Assembly (NCBI RefSeq): GCF_963675165.1 | Contig: NC_087379.1 | Coordinates: 4,605,442-4,669,441, forward strand | Source of the DNA: Halichondria panicea | Lineage: Eukaryota > Porifera > Demospongiae > Suberitida > Halichondriidae | DNA: 64,000 nucleotides | Direction of reading: 5' to 3' | Shown: positions 31,001 to 45,900 of the stretch, in pieces | How the letters are laid out: each line of letters starts with the position of its first letter | Numbering within the stretch: position 1 is the first letter of the stretch | Translations under genes and position numbers: made by a program | The notes under the pieces: model-generated | Seen by the model: the letters and a program-made list of their open reading frames with translations, nothing else | Told to the model about the DNA's origin: nothing | Databases searched by the model: none

Positions 31001-34000
31001 GAAAGCAAAGGGTGTTACTATAGAAACCTCCAAGTTGAAGCTCAGTGCATTAGTGAGTGCTCTTCTCTATTCAAGTGCTATACTCTGGAGGGAAACAATG
31101 TCCAAAAGTTGTGACTACATTCAAATCTCTGCTGCAGCATACAGCTTGTACGTTAATCATAAACCTTGATCATGTTACTGCATGGTGCACAATATAGGGA
31201 ACCAATTGTCTCTGCCTTGACTGACTGCTCTAGACTGCTAGCTTCCCTGGGTCTCACAGACAAGGACAGTGTAAGGATTCTCGGCTCAGCAAAGACTCTC
31301 GTTGACACCATTAGCAGGCTACTGGCACTGGTTAAACAGGATGAAAGTGTTAGTATCTGTCACATCACTGTAATTACACTGCTCGGGTATTTATGTCTTA
31401 ACAGTATATTGCTAGTAGATACACTGCATTGCAAACTGATGTTGCTATTGTACATGTGTTTAATTAATGTATGTACATACTAACATTGGCAGGTTGATGA
31501 TCAAGTACAAGCTACGTTAGAGGATGTTGCGTCCAGAGCAACTGATTTACTGGCGATAACAGACCTGAAGAAGGGAGTATCGTATGGCACATACCAATCT
31601 GCTGCACCTGTGGTGTTATCAGTTACAAGCTCTGTATCCAGGTTCCTTGCCGAGACCATGAGGATTAAAGGAACATGTGGCGATGATACTCTAGAAGTGG
31701 AAATCATGTCCAGTGTGAAGGTATGAGTACTTCAATGGCTATAATTATATAGATTATGCTTACGTATAATTGTTTATGTCCCCGAGTACAATAGGGTCTG
31801 CATGAAGAAGTCTGCAAGTGTATGCATAAAAAATCTGTATTAAAGTTATATACGTACAACTTACAAGTTGATTTCTACACAATGCATGCATCTTCAAATT
31901 GAATGTATGTAGGATGTCAAGCTGTCTTGTCAAGTCCTAGCTACTTCATTCACTGTGCTCTCCTCTTGTTCTGAGTCTCCCATTGGCCAATCTCTCCTCA
32001 TTGAGTCAACACAGGCTGTCATTGAGTCTGTTCACAGACTATGCTTTGCATCTAAGGTAATGCTATATAATAGCGTCCAGATACTTTTTTAAATGTTGTC
32101 GCTTTCTAGCTGGATTCTGACTTAGAAGCGTTCAATCATAATTCAATTGTTTTCAAAATAATCCTTTTGAATTGAGGAGTCTTGAATACTTTTTATTGCT
32201 TGTTGCTATCCTTGCATATATATAGTGGATGAATTTAATGTTTTCTCTCAGGGTGTGTGCTTGGACGGAGGTTTGATCATTGAAATCGGAGCTTCAGCAT
32301 CCACAGTAGCTTCAAATCTGAACTCCCTGATTACAAAACTTGGAGCAACATCCCAGGAATTTCCGAGACATCCATTAGAGAAATCTTTCACTAGTGTTTT
32401 AGCTGAAGCTAGAGTATTGAAAAGGTAAAAAACAGCATTTTATGTATGACTGACTCTATACGAGTTTGTAAACAGCAACAATTGTCAAATTTATTGATGA
32501 CATTTTACATTCTAATAGTCTTCTAACAAGAAAGCAGCCCAGGAGAAAGGTTCTAACTCTCACAAAGAGCTTCATGTTAAAGATGGCTGCACTGATCCAA
32601 AACCTCAAGTCTTACTACACAATTAAGGACTTTGATCGAAAGAGGGAACTGCTCGATTCGCTTAAAAAGTTGCTGGATGAGATTAGTGTCTTGGTTGAAG
32701 GTGTGAAGGACACTTTTCTGTCAAAAGTATCCACTGGTGAGGACTAACTACTATATGTGCTGAAGTTAAATTCGAGGTTGAAAGGTTTATCATGTGGTGC
32801 TTATATTGTAGACTGAGCCAAACTTGGTAAATTGATTATTACCCCTCTCAAAAATGTGTGTTCCTATACTTAATTGTCATGCTATATCCTGTATGCAGAC
32901 GCGGTACTGAGCTATCTTGACGAATCAGTGACTACTGTGTCTGTTATTGTCGAACCGCTCCTGGAGCAAATCAGATACACTCAGTTCTCAAATACGGTGC
33001 ACACAACATTCGACAGCACTTTAGTGCTCACAGTCATCGTAGAAACTGCAGCTGGTGAGTGTGTACGTAGTTGTCTATCTACAGCAGATATGTTGAAATG
33101 TGTACTAGAGACATCTGTATAATTATAGTATCTATGTGGACATTAAGGTGGTAATCAATACGTCATTCATTGCAGAGCATTCTGAGTTTAAAACAATGCT
33201 GCTAGAACACTGTAAGAAGGTGGAAGCCAAGTTGCGAGCTGTGCAAGCTGCCTTCGGTACTGAAAACCATGTTATTATGTGGACGGATATTAGAGAAATG
33301 TTTCCAGTGAGTCTAAATGCGTAGTAAGTGTATATACTAAAATTTAACCCCCCCCCCCCCCAGTACTTATCGTCTCTGTGTACCTTCTCAAGAGCACTGG
33401 CACAAGAGCTGTATTCCAAGAATCAATACGTTTCAGAAGTGATTCGCATGTGGAGCTTTCATGTTCAGTCTCAACTCTATGAGCTAAAATCAATTCTGTC
33501 AAAGGTAACCAATTCTTTTGTCATTCCTCTTGAGTAATTGCTTTTAATCCTAAAGATGATGAGCTACAGTGGAGGAAGCTTCGAAATTTGTAGCAAGTCC
33601 CTGAAAACTCTGAGAGAATCTATCCAGCACCCATTGAAATCAACTGACGGACTTGATGCCTTATCGTATGGTCAAACATGTCACACGTTAGCGCGGTCTT
33701 GCAATGTTTTCATCTCTCTGGTTTCTGAGTTGACTGATAGGTCAAGGAAGAATTTCACCTATACAGTATTGGTCTCCCAAACAGAGAAAATTGTCAATTC
33801 TTTGCTTGGATTAAGACAAGATGTAAAGGAGTCGAAGTCGATGGAACTGGCTGTGCGACTATTAAATGAGATCGAAGGGCTTGGTGAAGAATTGTTCAAC
33901 CACTCACCATTGGACCTTAGGCTAATTGATGCACTTCGTAAAACTATTTTCGAGATCAGAGTCTGTTTACCTCTTCATCAAGAATTCTCAACTACTCTTC

Positions 34001-37000
34001 AAAAACTCAGAGAATTTCAAGATCCTGCAGTAAGTGGATTAGCGTTGCTAATAATTATTTCCTTTACATATACCTGGTCCCTAAAGGTTTCATTCTCCAA
34101 GCCACCAGAAGACATCAGTCTCATTAATGCTATCCGGTCGATTCATGCCACCATTTCAGTAATCCTTGATGCTCCCAATACGTCATTAGAGGAAATCAAG
34201 GTTTCGTTGACCAATTTCACATCTGCTGTTCAGTCAATTCTTTCCATTGGTAAAGAGAAAGCTTCTTGCTTAGTGAGTTAAACCATAAAATAAGTTTGTA
34301 GGCTCACACGCTTCATATTAAACAGGATGATCAGCATAGGGCAGGTATACTAGCAAAACTGAAACGACTCTGTAGGAATTCATGCCGAATACTTCACACG
34401 GCAACAAGGGTATGCTATCAGCCGGGAGTATGCTCCCTGACATTGGCGCCAGCTGCTAGGAGTCTTGTATCATCACTGACTGACATTGCTTTAGTTTTAA
34501 CAAGTTCTGGAACTGAGCGAAAAAACGAATATGATCTTGCTTTAATGGAATTAGAGGTATATTTCACTCATTTCTCCATCGTAATCGTTTCAGTTTGTTT
34601 GTTTTCATGCAGGCTCTTAATGCAGTGTTTTTGACTGGAAGTAATGTTAGTGTAACGTATTCAACCACCAATTATTCTGAGTGCTATGGAGCAATTGTGC
34701 AGCAAGTGAAGGTGAGGGTCAAAGTGATGAACGCAATTGGCTATACAGACATTGTTTATTTGCAGAATATTTTAGACGTTACAAGTGAGCCCAAAGAGAA
34801 AATGTCAAGTATTGTACAAGCAGTCAGAAACATACTTGATTCTGCGATAAAGGTAATGAATTTTAGCATACCATCAGAAATGTGCATGATTAATCACAAT
34901 AAGTTATTGTGTGTTCCAGGCTGCAGGTCTATGTTCACAAAATTGTGAAAATCCTTACGCTCATGATTATCACATGACTGAGTCTCAAATGATGATGTGG
35001 AATGCTCAGTTCCTGGATATCTGTGAACAGCTACTTGACCCATCACTAAACAGTACTCAGGTATGCATGCTGTATACACTGACACTGCATGTTGATAGTG
35101 TAATAATTTTATAGATATCTCGGTTAGAATGCAAATAATGCAAATGACTTCTAGTGGCTATAATTATGTACTCTGCCTAAATGAATTCATGCATGCAACT
35201 ATACGTTCTCAATCTCTGTAGCGATTAACTCTCGAAACAACTATCTCCATGGAGCTGAGGTCAATGAGTAGAGTTATAGAGTACATGGCATCAACTTTGG
35301 TTGGCAACATCAACAGGAGAAAAATATTGCAATGTATGGAATATTTGGCCATGAGAGTTTCCAATTACCTTGAAGTACGTTAATTGTTTCATGTGTTCGT
35401 GTTCAGTACATAATGCAGTGTGTAAGTTGATTTTACACAGTCATTGCTCATACACACACACATGCAGGTCGTAAAGGAGTCCACCTTTGAAAGTGTTATT
35501 TCTGCAACTAGCAGTCTGGTTAACATGTATGTTGTCATGGAGAGTGTGTACAGCACAACAGCAGCTACAGCACTGTCTGTACCCAATCAATCCATCACAG
35601 TGGTACGTGTGTACATAGAGTGTAACTATCATTTAAACCATACACTCAGTATTTTATTGCTGATATTAACTTGGTAAAAATTTCCTATGTCAAGTTTTGT
35701 AAACTTATATAACTCGTGTGCGTTAATTTTCACTATACCAGTATAAGAATTACCCACTAATTTGCCACCCACCTGTTCAGGCTTCAAGCAGCGTACTTTC
35801 ATCTGCAATGACATGGTTGAGGACTGTCCAGTCACCTCAAGAGCAGACTACTAAGCCCAATGAGGAACTTGCTGCTTTTAGAGAAGATGTACAGAACTTG
35901 GTCACTGCAGTGAGGTATGTAAAGCAAAAGGAGAAGTTTACATGCTGATTACTTCTCTACTGTAGGGAAAATGTCATTGGACGACTGAATTATGCAAGAT
36001 GTTTACACCAAACGGATTCTTTCAAGACCACTCTAGATGCTGCTGTCAATGAGACGACAAAAAGCTCAGAAGTATTATTCGTAATAGTATTGTCCGCTAG
36101 TAGTATATACATGTGTAACCTGGGGTCGTAAAGAACACAGATACACATATTTTTCTTATCACTGCTTGCAGGGAATTGTTGGCTCTAGTAGTCTCCACGC
36201 CAGTGTGACCAAAGTAAGGAGGAGCTGCTATCAGATGGAAAGAAAGTTGAAATCTATTCAATCTCTTCCTCATGTGGACTGTATCGGTCAACAGGTTAGC
36301 AGCCATTGCATGGGTAGCCTCGATGTTACGCCTCTTAGTTTGTGAAAAGCACATAATATTATATAAGATTATACTGTTGTTTTTATGAGTAGCCAAGTAT
36401 CGCATTATCGTGCGGCCTTGAGGTCACTTGGGAGCAGCCGTTTTTGTTTTATTTTTAGTGATAGGTTGAAGACTATCCGTTTTCCACTGTGCATAGTGTC
36501 GTTAAAACTGCTTTTGACATTTTCAAACAGATTTGTGAGACTACCATAGAAATGGAAGTACTGCTGGAAAGTGTGGTTAAGACGTGCTCTCTCACTTCCA
36601 AGTCAGAGAACACACTGCTTCTTGTTCAACATTCATCCACATGCTTGGAAGCACTGTCTGATATACTACAGTGGTTAAATGATTTGGCCTCCGGTGATAG
36701 TGAGTTGAATGATATTGATCTGTTGAAGTCGAAAATACAGAAACTCTTGTGTGGTTTGGATGACCTCATTTCATTGACTCTGGCTATCAGTACCAAAGGA
36801 TTTAATCCAGGTATGTGTGTGTTTTTGGCAATGGTGTAAGCCGGAATGTGGAGTTATGGATGCTGCTCATTTATTTTTACTTTGCTTCACTGAGGGTCAT
36901 TCTGCAGTGAGTATCATGGAAATCAAAAGAGCTGCCAAGAGAGATGAGATTCCACCATTTGTTTTTGAGGATACTGACAGTGACATATACATTCATGCCC

Positions 37001-39741
37001 AGCTGACAACACAGTGTCATTTGCTTACCAAAGCATTAAACTCAATGGTAGTGGCTGAGCTTGTTTTTATAACTGTGTTTATTATGCTCTGGTGCTATTT
37101 TAGATCACTGAAGATACAGAGGGACAAATGGACCTCCAGCTCAGTGTACTATTGTGTTACAGAGAGATCTCCAAAATTGTCTCCAGCATTCAGGGAGTTG
37201 GGGAGGTTAGTTTGATCAAGCATTTTCGGGCACTATAATAATCTTGCAGGAGGAGCGAGAATGTTTGCTTCATAGCAACCAATCACTGGCTGACACTATT
37301 GCTATTGTACTGCAAGACATTGCCATATTGTCCTTACATCCGGAAAACCTAGAATCGAGAAAGAGCTTGAAAGAAGCTGTTAAATCAGTTCAAGAAGATG
37401 TGAGTGCTCCGTAAACATAATTATTTAATGCTTACCTCACCATCTATACATGTATGTATGCAGGTATTTCGTCTTGTACTTCTGGCTCAGTTAAACGAAG
37501 ATGGTGCACAATGGTCTGCCGTTGACAACTTGAGAAGCTGTGTTTCGAATCTAGACCTCTACTGGGTGTGTTCAACGTATGCCCAGCAATCAGATATTGA
37601 GCAAACTGATTCTCAAACAAGGTATTACATACGTGGTGTGTAGGAAAAATTTGAGTGTAATGGAATAGACAATGTGAAATGTGCATGACCTTACTTGATA
37701 CTACATGTATGAATTTTTTGTACGCGTATGCGTAGATAAGAGTTTTGTAAGTTTTCAATTTCAATTATTTTACAGGAGTTTCACGTCAGACGATGCACAA
37801 GTTTTGCTTGAAGCGGTGAGCGATCTTGTGAAGGTTAACGAGGAAGACCCAGACAAACTAGTCTCCTCCGTTCTCCATGTTTCTTACACGGTCTCTTCTA
37901 TTTACGAGTCTCTGGAGGAGAGCTATGCTACTATGGCACTAAGCAAGTGTGATGTAAGCACATTGTATATACAAGTTACTTTTGGTGCATTGTATACCTC
38001 CTCTTCCATGCAGTTGCGAATTATTACAGCTCTTAGGGATATCTCTACTATCCTCGTTGATTTGCTTAAGATGTCCTCTGGGACTTACTCGCTTACTACT
38101 GGAAACATTACATCTTCTTTGAAGGTGCAGTGGCTATAGTTTGAACGTTTGCCTAACTCTCTTTTTGTGTGATCTCATGCAGCTAGCTCAGCAAGCTGCA
38201 ACGTCCCTCCTTGAAACTGTTAAAGAGGAGAATCAGAAAGCAACAGTAGTGGATACAATCACTGCTACAATCAACCATGTTGACTACTTACAGACAGTAA
38301 TAAAGGTGCGTGTAACTATATATATTCCATACGCTATGAAATTACGAACTTTTCTGCCGCTCTTATCAATTCCTGTAGGCTAAATTTGACAGTCCTTCGG
38401 AAATGACATACACAGATGTGGTTTGCTCAACTACTCTACTAACACTTCTTGCAAAACGAATGAGGGACACAATTGAGCGTAGCGGCAGTATTGATGAAGT
38501 TGTTATCACCGAGTGTGCTTTGCTGACCAGGCTAACCCTGACATCACTCGTATCTGTGTCTTCACGACTTATCTCTATTGTGGAAGACCAAACAGAGAAA
38601 ACAGAGTAAGTACAGAAGGTTATATAAACTACTATTGAATTTCTGTGGTATTGTTTGTGCCCTTGATATACGTTGGTGCAGTGCACGGATATAGTGTGTG
38701 GTTTGTACTATACACCAAAACGTACACACTGTGTATACAGATTGGTCCAAGGAAAGTCTGAGTGTATCTCTTCGATTCAGTTTGTGTTGCTTCAACTTAA
38801 AACAAAGATTGTGAGCCCAAATGAAGTGAGCATGGAAGTAGTGTCCAGTAGTATGGATAACATCACTTCATTCTCCCAAGAAATGCTAGAAGTGTTCGAG
38901 AACATAGGTAAGTATTGGATGTGGTCAGGAAGATAAGAATTTCTTTCGTCCAGTTTGAATTGCAAGAGATCATGATTATGATACTAATCCATTCCCTTTT
39001 CTACAGGTGGTGCTATTACTGGTGTTGGACCCTTTCAGCTAAATATGTTAGATTATTTTCAACCATGGTCAGGTCATCATTACATCACAGTATGTAAAGC
39101 TGCATGTTAAAAACTACGTACCTTCTATGTATAACTAAATTGTTACAGGAGGATGTCGACAGCCCTGATGGTGATAACTCTGATGACCTTGTAATAGCAA
39201 ACACATGTGGTGCTCTTCTACAAGCATTGCAGTCTCTGGTAACTGTGCCGATTGGTGATTCCCTGACTCTAGACAAAAGATTTTGGGTCCAGTCCCACAT
39301 TGCAATGGTAATGGGTAACTATAATTATATAGATCAAGAGTTAATTCTCCAATAGTAGTCATCTAGCTTGTTGGTTATACTTTATACTATGGCATATTAT
39401 ACTGATTATGCAGGTGTCAAGTCTCAATTTGAAAGTCGAAGGCAAGTCGTTCAATACACATTACCTTGCTCGGATGCTGTTAAAGATGGTAGCAGATACT
39501 CTCATACTGTGGAGGGTACTCGATATGCCGACTAACAGCGATTGGTTGGTGAGTATAGTGTTATTATAATTATACATTCATTAGGCATGCACACTCAAAA
39601 TGAATTGTGGTAAGCTTTTACATTATCTTGGCCTGGTTTTTAAGATTGTGCTCGTATACTTATGTTTGTCTGTATTAATTTTTAATGCAGGCTCTTGTGA
39701 CATCTTCAAAAACTCTTGCCCAAGCAATAGCAAGAATGTAA
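28087..39741 (+). CDS. TLN: Talin-like protein: FERM head and divergent rod
   Basis: Talin links integrin tails to actin at adhesions. Head exons inferred: 28087-28219, 28418-28521, 28811-28940, 28997-29064, 29132-29198, 29427-29572, 29777-29910, about 29965-30030, 30087-30191, 30253-30408 and 30463-30564, all in phase. F0 starts MPPLLLKISVVGG; F1 has TYGLFLSKEDPTLGIWLENG; the F2 region has LREQGLFGDSVELTLRKKYF and NDPVQLHLLYTQ; F3 (PTB-like, NPxY-binding) has YGTSFFAVK, HPVLLGIKRECVLTLDIKTK and VKTTEGESIVQLLDGYI. From about 30.8 kb some thirty short exons encode helical rod sequence. It is unusually low in alanine and rich in Ser, Thr, Val and Leu. The frame ends ALVTSSKTLAQAIARM at TAA 39739-39741. 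No I/LWEQ actin-binding block or dimerisation helix was recognised. Exon 13 or so uses a C14 run as its polypyrimidine tract (33348-33361). A copy of one rod exon lies at 21447-21690. Confidence 0.88.
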
Positions 39742-39992
39742 CTTTTTTTATTCACTGTAACTTTTAGAAGATAAATCCGAGGTGAATCTTTCTGGATCAC
39801 AAAATCATTGCTGTAATTATAGAGTGTGTTTTTTATCACAATACGGTAGGAATATTTGAATCTATAATACTATTTAACTTGAGTGCAAATTGATTAGTCA
39901 ACTTATCTATGACCAGCACAAGATAGATTGAATACGTAAGTAACTGAGTTAAAACGCATGAGCAAAAAAACACAAAAATTACATGAATATTA

Positions 39993-42900
39993 TTATACAC
40001 TGGTAACTTCCACTTCATCTTCAAGAGTAAAGTTTGGTTGATAAAGCCTAAGTTTTAGCTGAAGAGTGTTGATCTGTTTCTGAGTAATGGTCAGCTGTTT
40101 CTTCATCATTCTGTGCTTGTCTTTTAGTCGACTGTTTTGAGACGCAAATTTCTGTGTAATCAAACAGTGGCACCATCAATACAATAATTATGCTACGTAT
40201 ATACTATTATGAGAACGAGTATCGTATATAATTATACAGACATCACTTCAGCCCTGGCGAGTTACCTGTTATATCATGCTATAATCACATATTGTGTTTT
40301 ATATAATGATGACCCTGTTCCAAATTAAGCCTGGCGCTATGCTGTGTAATATTATAGGGACTGCATGTATGGCTTTTATGATATAAATGTGCACATTATA
40401 TTATATAATGCTTCAGCAGCAGCACAACGTGAAAAACCAAACAAAACAAATGGTTACACTTACGATATTTTCAGTTGAGAGGACCACATTATGTTCTCTA
40501 AGTCTCACCACATCGTCCGTCAGCGATTGAAGGGACTGGAGCACCGAGTCTGAGCATCCAAACAAATAATGTGCACGTTAAATCGATCTGTTACATACAT
40601 GAATATTACTATACTACGGAGATATTGATGTAGGCAACATGTACGTTGTACATACTATTGAGACAATTATTTCTTACCATAAAGCTCTCCAACATCCGTT
40701 GAAATGCTGTCAATTGACTCTGCTCGACGTATAACCATATCCTACAAAGATGACAATTAATACAAATATGTATTAACTGTGCAATGAATAATGATACAAA
40801 ATGAACAATTATGGAATGTGTGGGAGTTACGTATTGCTCCGTCAGTTGATGCATGTATATGACAGTCATCAAGACTATATGCTTACATGTGTACAATATC
40901 ATAGCTCTACCCACCTCTCTATCCTCAGAGCTAGCCCTCTGCTCGAGGGAATTAGAGCTCCGGAACTGAATGTTCTTTAGAATGTCCTCCAGTCGTCTCT
41001 TTTCACTCTCACTTTGTCTCTGCACCTCACCATTCAGTGAGTCGTTGTGCTTTGGGGAAATCTCGTAACGAGACGAACTGTCTCCACTTCTTCGCAGTAT
41101 TTTTGGGGTATTTTGTAAGGACATTGATTTTCGATGACCTGGGTTGAGTACTCTGAATTCGTTCTGAGGAGAGCCAGCAGAGGTAAAAGAGTTTAGATAA
41201 GGATTAGACCAGTCATAGGGGGTCACTTGCACGGCAGCATCAGCCATTTTGGGTTTGCCTGGTAGTGTGAGACACACATCAGAGATGGACAAGTCACTTT
41301 CCTTCCTCTCGAGGATAGTGGGATTAGATTTGGTCCTGGGAATGAAAAAGCAAAGTAAAAAATACTCCAACACATTTTAGTTACACAGCTCAGTATAAAG
41401 TGTGTAATTATGAGTAAATGCACGGATCAGTTACTTATGAAGATCCGCCGTAAAGAATGCTAACCTGTCTGGTGACGGGCGGTGCTCAGCCTTGAGCCTC
41501 TCGTGCTGTCTCTTAGCAGCTATCTCAGCCTCCACTACACTGGGCAGATCATAGGGAACACTCCAGTTCAGAGAGGACGCAATAGATGAATCCTCAGAAG
41601 AGTCTCTCTTCATAGAGTGTTTGATCACTGGGGAAGTTGGTTCTTTCCGCTTTCTGAAGTAGTCGGAGAATCCTGCTGCACCACCGAACGATTTTGTTCT
41701 CTTTGGTCTCTTTCTATCTTCTGAGTCTGCTTTCTTGGTAGTGAAGCGGTTGCGAGGTTTACCTTTAACATCTACTCTGGACAGCTCGGCCAAGTCTGGT
41801 GTAGCGTGCCCAACGGAAGGACGGCCATTGATCATGACTGTGTAGTCAGATGGCGAGTGCTCCTTCCTACAGCAATTTACACAACCATGAAGTTAACAAG
41901 TCATATACACGTGACACATTAATCAATGCAGAGTATGAGAGCACTCACTGAATGGATGCACTGGCCAGATCAGGAGTGCTCCCCACCACCATCTCCCGTG
42001 GCGACGATGGCTCAGACCGGAGCTTACGATAGATTTGCTGTTAGAGAGAACATTGCGATAAATAAAGCACACATTTTTTCGTCACACAAGTGAAGGATTT
42101 AACAATAGTGAACTGAATGACGGCCAATGCATTCTCATAATCATTCAATGTGATTGCGTAATACAAGTATATGCTTGGTGCACAAGTTGGTGCTAAAATT
42201 GCACACTCAGATTCGATTAATTAATTAAGAAGAGTATAACGCACCCTTGATGGGTCAGCTGCTAGTGACTTTCTCTTTGTGGATAGGGAGTTTTGAGGTG
42301 ACTCCTTCTTGTTGAATATGCCACCCAGCGTTCTCCTTCTGCGTCGCCTAGTCTTGACCGAGTTCATTTCAGAACCAGACGCTAGAGATGTCTGTATGTG
42401 GAAGCAGTCACTGAGTATGCGCATGCACGACAAATACAATAGTCAGATTATGCGAATAAGGCATGTGAATATAGCGTAAGGCCTGTAGCCCCAAACTGCA
42501 TGTGACATTGAGGAATTACATGTACAAAAGAGTATGCCCTGAGCTACACCAGATAGCTCACCATTCCCTTGATGAGAGAGGGGTAGTCCACATCATCCAT
42601 TGTCTGTGCTATCTCCTCTACCAGGTGGAGGAAGAGCTGCGCTCTTGTCCGATTCTGGGGAGCGAAAATTCATTTAATTTGTGAAATAAATCACTACATG
42701 TATAATTTGCATTTCAACCTATACTGATGCATTGATTCTGTAACATCTCTACTAATGAATTGTGATAAATAGACTCACAGCAAGTTTCTTGAAGCTGGGT
42801 GCCATGTGACAGTTGAACTCTGCATTGAGTATCTTCGTCAGCAGCCACTCTCTGAAGTCTGGTCCCTTCTGAAACACTGCCGGGTCAGGTAAGGGTGGTC

Positions 42901-45900
42901 CAAACTGAGGCACGTCATCTTTAGCTGTCACTGCCACCTTTGGGGGTGAGGGCATAATTATGCAAACTGCACTAAATTAAGAGATATAGTCTAAATTCAC
43001 CCTTCATTCATTGAAATATACTACTGTATGTACATGTATCCAAACATTCACCTACCTTGTAGACAGTGTGGTCAGTGTTGGGGTGCTCCACTTGTACTGC
43101 TATGTAGGAGTGGATGAAGTGAGAGCGGATGGCACTCGGACAGAACGGAGTGTTCTCCTCTTGGAACACTACCACCACTATGTCATTTCCAATGTGCCTC
43201 TTTTTTTGTACCTAATGGGCAAATCATTGATGATAAAATCAAGTAAAAGACAATTCTGTGAGAATATTAATTTTGTTGCCAGCATATACGTATAGCAATG
43301 TTATTGTATGGCCCCGAGGCTTTCTAATGTCTCTCCTTTAACTTAAAGTGGTGCTGGACTACCAGTCACTCTGTGCAAGAGATGAAACAAAGTATAATCG
43401 ATTGTGTGGGGGAGTGGTTGCTCACATGCTGGGGGTCACTGTCGTCGTGTGGGAGGAGGGTGGAGACGTGGAACATGATCTCCCTGTCCTTGTACACAGT
43501 GTGCACAGACTGCTCGCCAGTCTGATCGTTGTTCACGTCTAGCCCTCCACGATACCTGCAGCAAATATAATGTTGTATTACTTGTGGACATGAGAAAAGG
43601 ATGTGTGCAAACAGTCAACAAATTAATTTGCACAAAACATAAAGCTGGGGATTGTAGGCCATGCATATTGCTCATTAAGCAGTTACTAATTCCAAGCCCC
43701 CCCCTCTTGCACGTGTAATACCAGCTCACATGCATACATGACTCCCAAAGTTTACCGTTTGAAATTGCATCAATGCATATCACAAGCTTTCCACTACCTG
43801 GGCCAAATACTTTAACAAATTAATACCAACTTACCCTTCAAACCCTTTGAGGGTAACTTTTGAACCCAACATAGTCAGGAATTCATCTAGAGATTCTGAA
43901 TGCTTCACATTGCCAAATATCTCTTCCTCACTTGTCTAGGCAGGAAAACAAATCATTATATCATTATCTTTGTCATCGAAAATTCAAACATATAGCTAAT
44001 TTGCTATGCTTTCATCATGTCCTTCATTCATTCATTGGTTCACTATCACATGGCAACATGCATTGTGAGAAAAGAGTATGCCCCTACCTGCTCAAAATGT
44101 TGGTGGATAACTCCAATTTTGTGCGTCTTGGCCACTGGGTGCTCATCAAACTTGCGAATCAACTCAGCCGCCTGTGCATGGCAAATATTTGAAGTAACAG
44201 AGACACGCTCATAATGATGTGCAATGTTTTCTGATTGTTAAAACTGAAACTGCCAGCATAAATTATAGTAATTTTCAAATCTTAGCCAGTAGGTTTACCT
44301 TGGGTAGCTCAATTTTGAAGACTTTGTCAGTGGTGATCTTATCAGCTGACACATAACGTATATAGTCTGGAATGTCCAGATTGCTGAGAAGTTGAGAGTC
44401 AGGAAACACCTTGTATATTGTGTCTGACTGAGTTCTGTGAGAGAGAGAAACAGTTAGATTAATCGATCATTAAACGTGCAGCAAAGAATTTCATTGTAAG
44501 CAGTTATTTAATGGTGGCATTGCTTGCCTTAGTATAGCTCTGACTTGGGTTCCCTGATAGTCCTTCTCAAACTTGATGGAGAGTAGTACTGGCCCGACAT
44601 TGGGATCCCTAGCAATGTAGTTGCTATGCTCCTGTATTTGGGTAAGAGGGTGTGTTATCACCTCGTGTACAGCTGTTAAAAATTAGCCAGATCATTAACT
44701 ATCACTGTAGCAGCATCATGCATTTCGAAACTGTGGAATTCTCCACAGACATACGTACATGCATGCCAGTACATATCCAATGGTAAAGCATGAGAACACA
44801 TTAACTCGTTAACGGATGCACTTAGTCGAAATTAGAAATCTAATTAACAGAAGCCCACAGGGCCTTCACCTCACCTGACCACAAAAGTGCCCCCCATAGG
44901 CGAGTGCAGTGAGGTCACACTGCACAGTGTAGTGCTCAGTACTGATCTCTGGTGCAGTCCACATGTCATCTTCTCCCTTAGCACTCTCGTACTCCCCATT
45001 CTGCACCCAGTACCCCCCATCAGGGGACTCTATCAGCAGCGGGTAGGGACCTTCACATTCCATCATCTACACGGTAAAAATAATAGTGATCTCATAATAG
45101 ATCTACAACTTTGGGCTGTATACACTACCTGTTACTGTCAGATACTTTCAAAGACTACTTTTATTTGCACCTATGTACAACAGGGTTTTGAAGTAGATTA
45201 CTTCCTACATGTTTTGTAGCTTGACGAAGGTAGGAAATGTGATACATTTTAGTGTATACACAAAGTAAGAGCCTTCATTGTAGCCACATCCCCTCCATAA
45301 TAAACTATCCTTACCCTCTTTAGTGCCGCCATTGACCTTCTCCCCGGTGTGGATGCAGACCCAGCCATGAGAGGAGGGGGGCTAAATGACTGACGCACTT
45401 CATCTCGTATGATGTCTAGATCGTCTAAGCTCACGGAATGACGGGGCTTCTGTAGAGTGGACTCTGGCGAGACCTCAATTGAGGGGGGGAGGAGCTCCGG
45501 ACTTGTCGATCCCAGCACTCCGTTAGTGAATGAGCTGCTGACAGTGATTGTATCTGCTTCATCATGGCCGTTCCTGTAACCAGACTCCTGTACGTAGGAG
45601 AAAGTAGCATATAGGATGATTATGAAAGAGAGTTAGTGCTTGATTTAAAATCCCACACTGCTGATGATAATTCAATTCAATTTGAAATAGAAATAGTACG
45701 CTACTCACGTCAAACACGTCGTCATTGTTGCTTTCCTCTGGGTCATTCACTGAGCCTGCTTTGAGTGTGTAGCGCTGATTCTCATATCTGTTGTCCTGCA
45801 ACATGAAGTGTCAAGTTTAATTTCTCTGTAAGTTAGGACTGGTCTGATGTATTAAATCAGACTTAGAGTATACATGTAGTAGGCTCTGTGAATCGAATGG

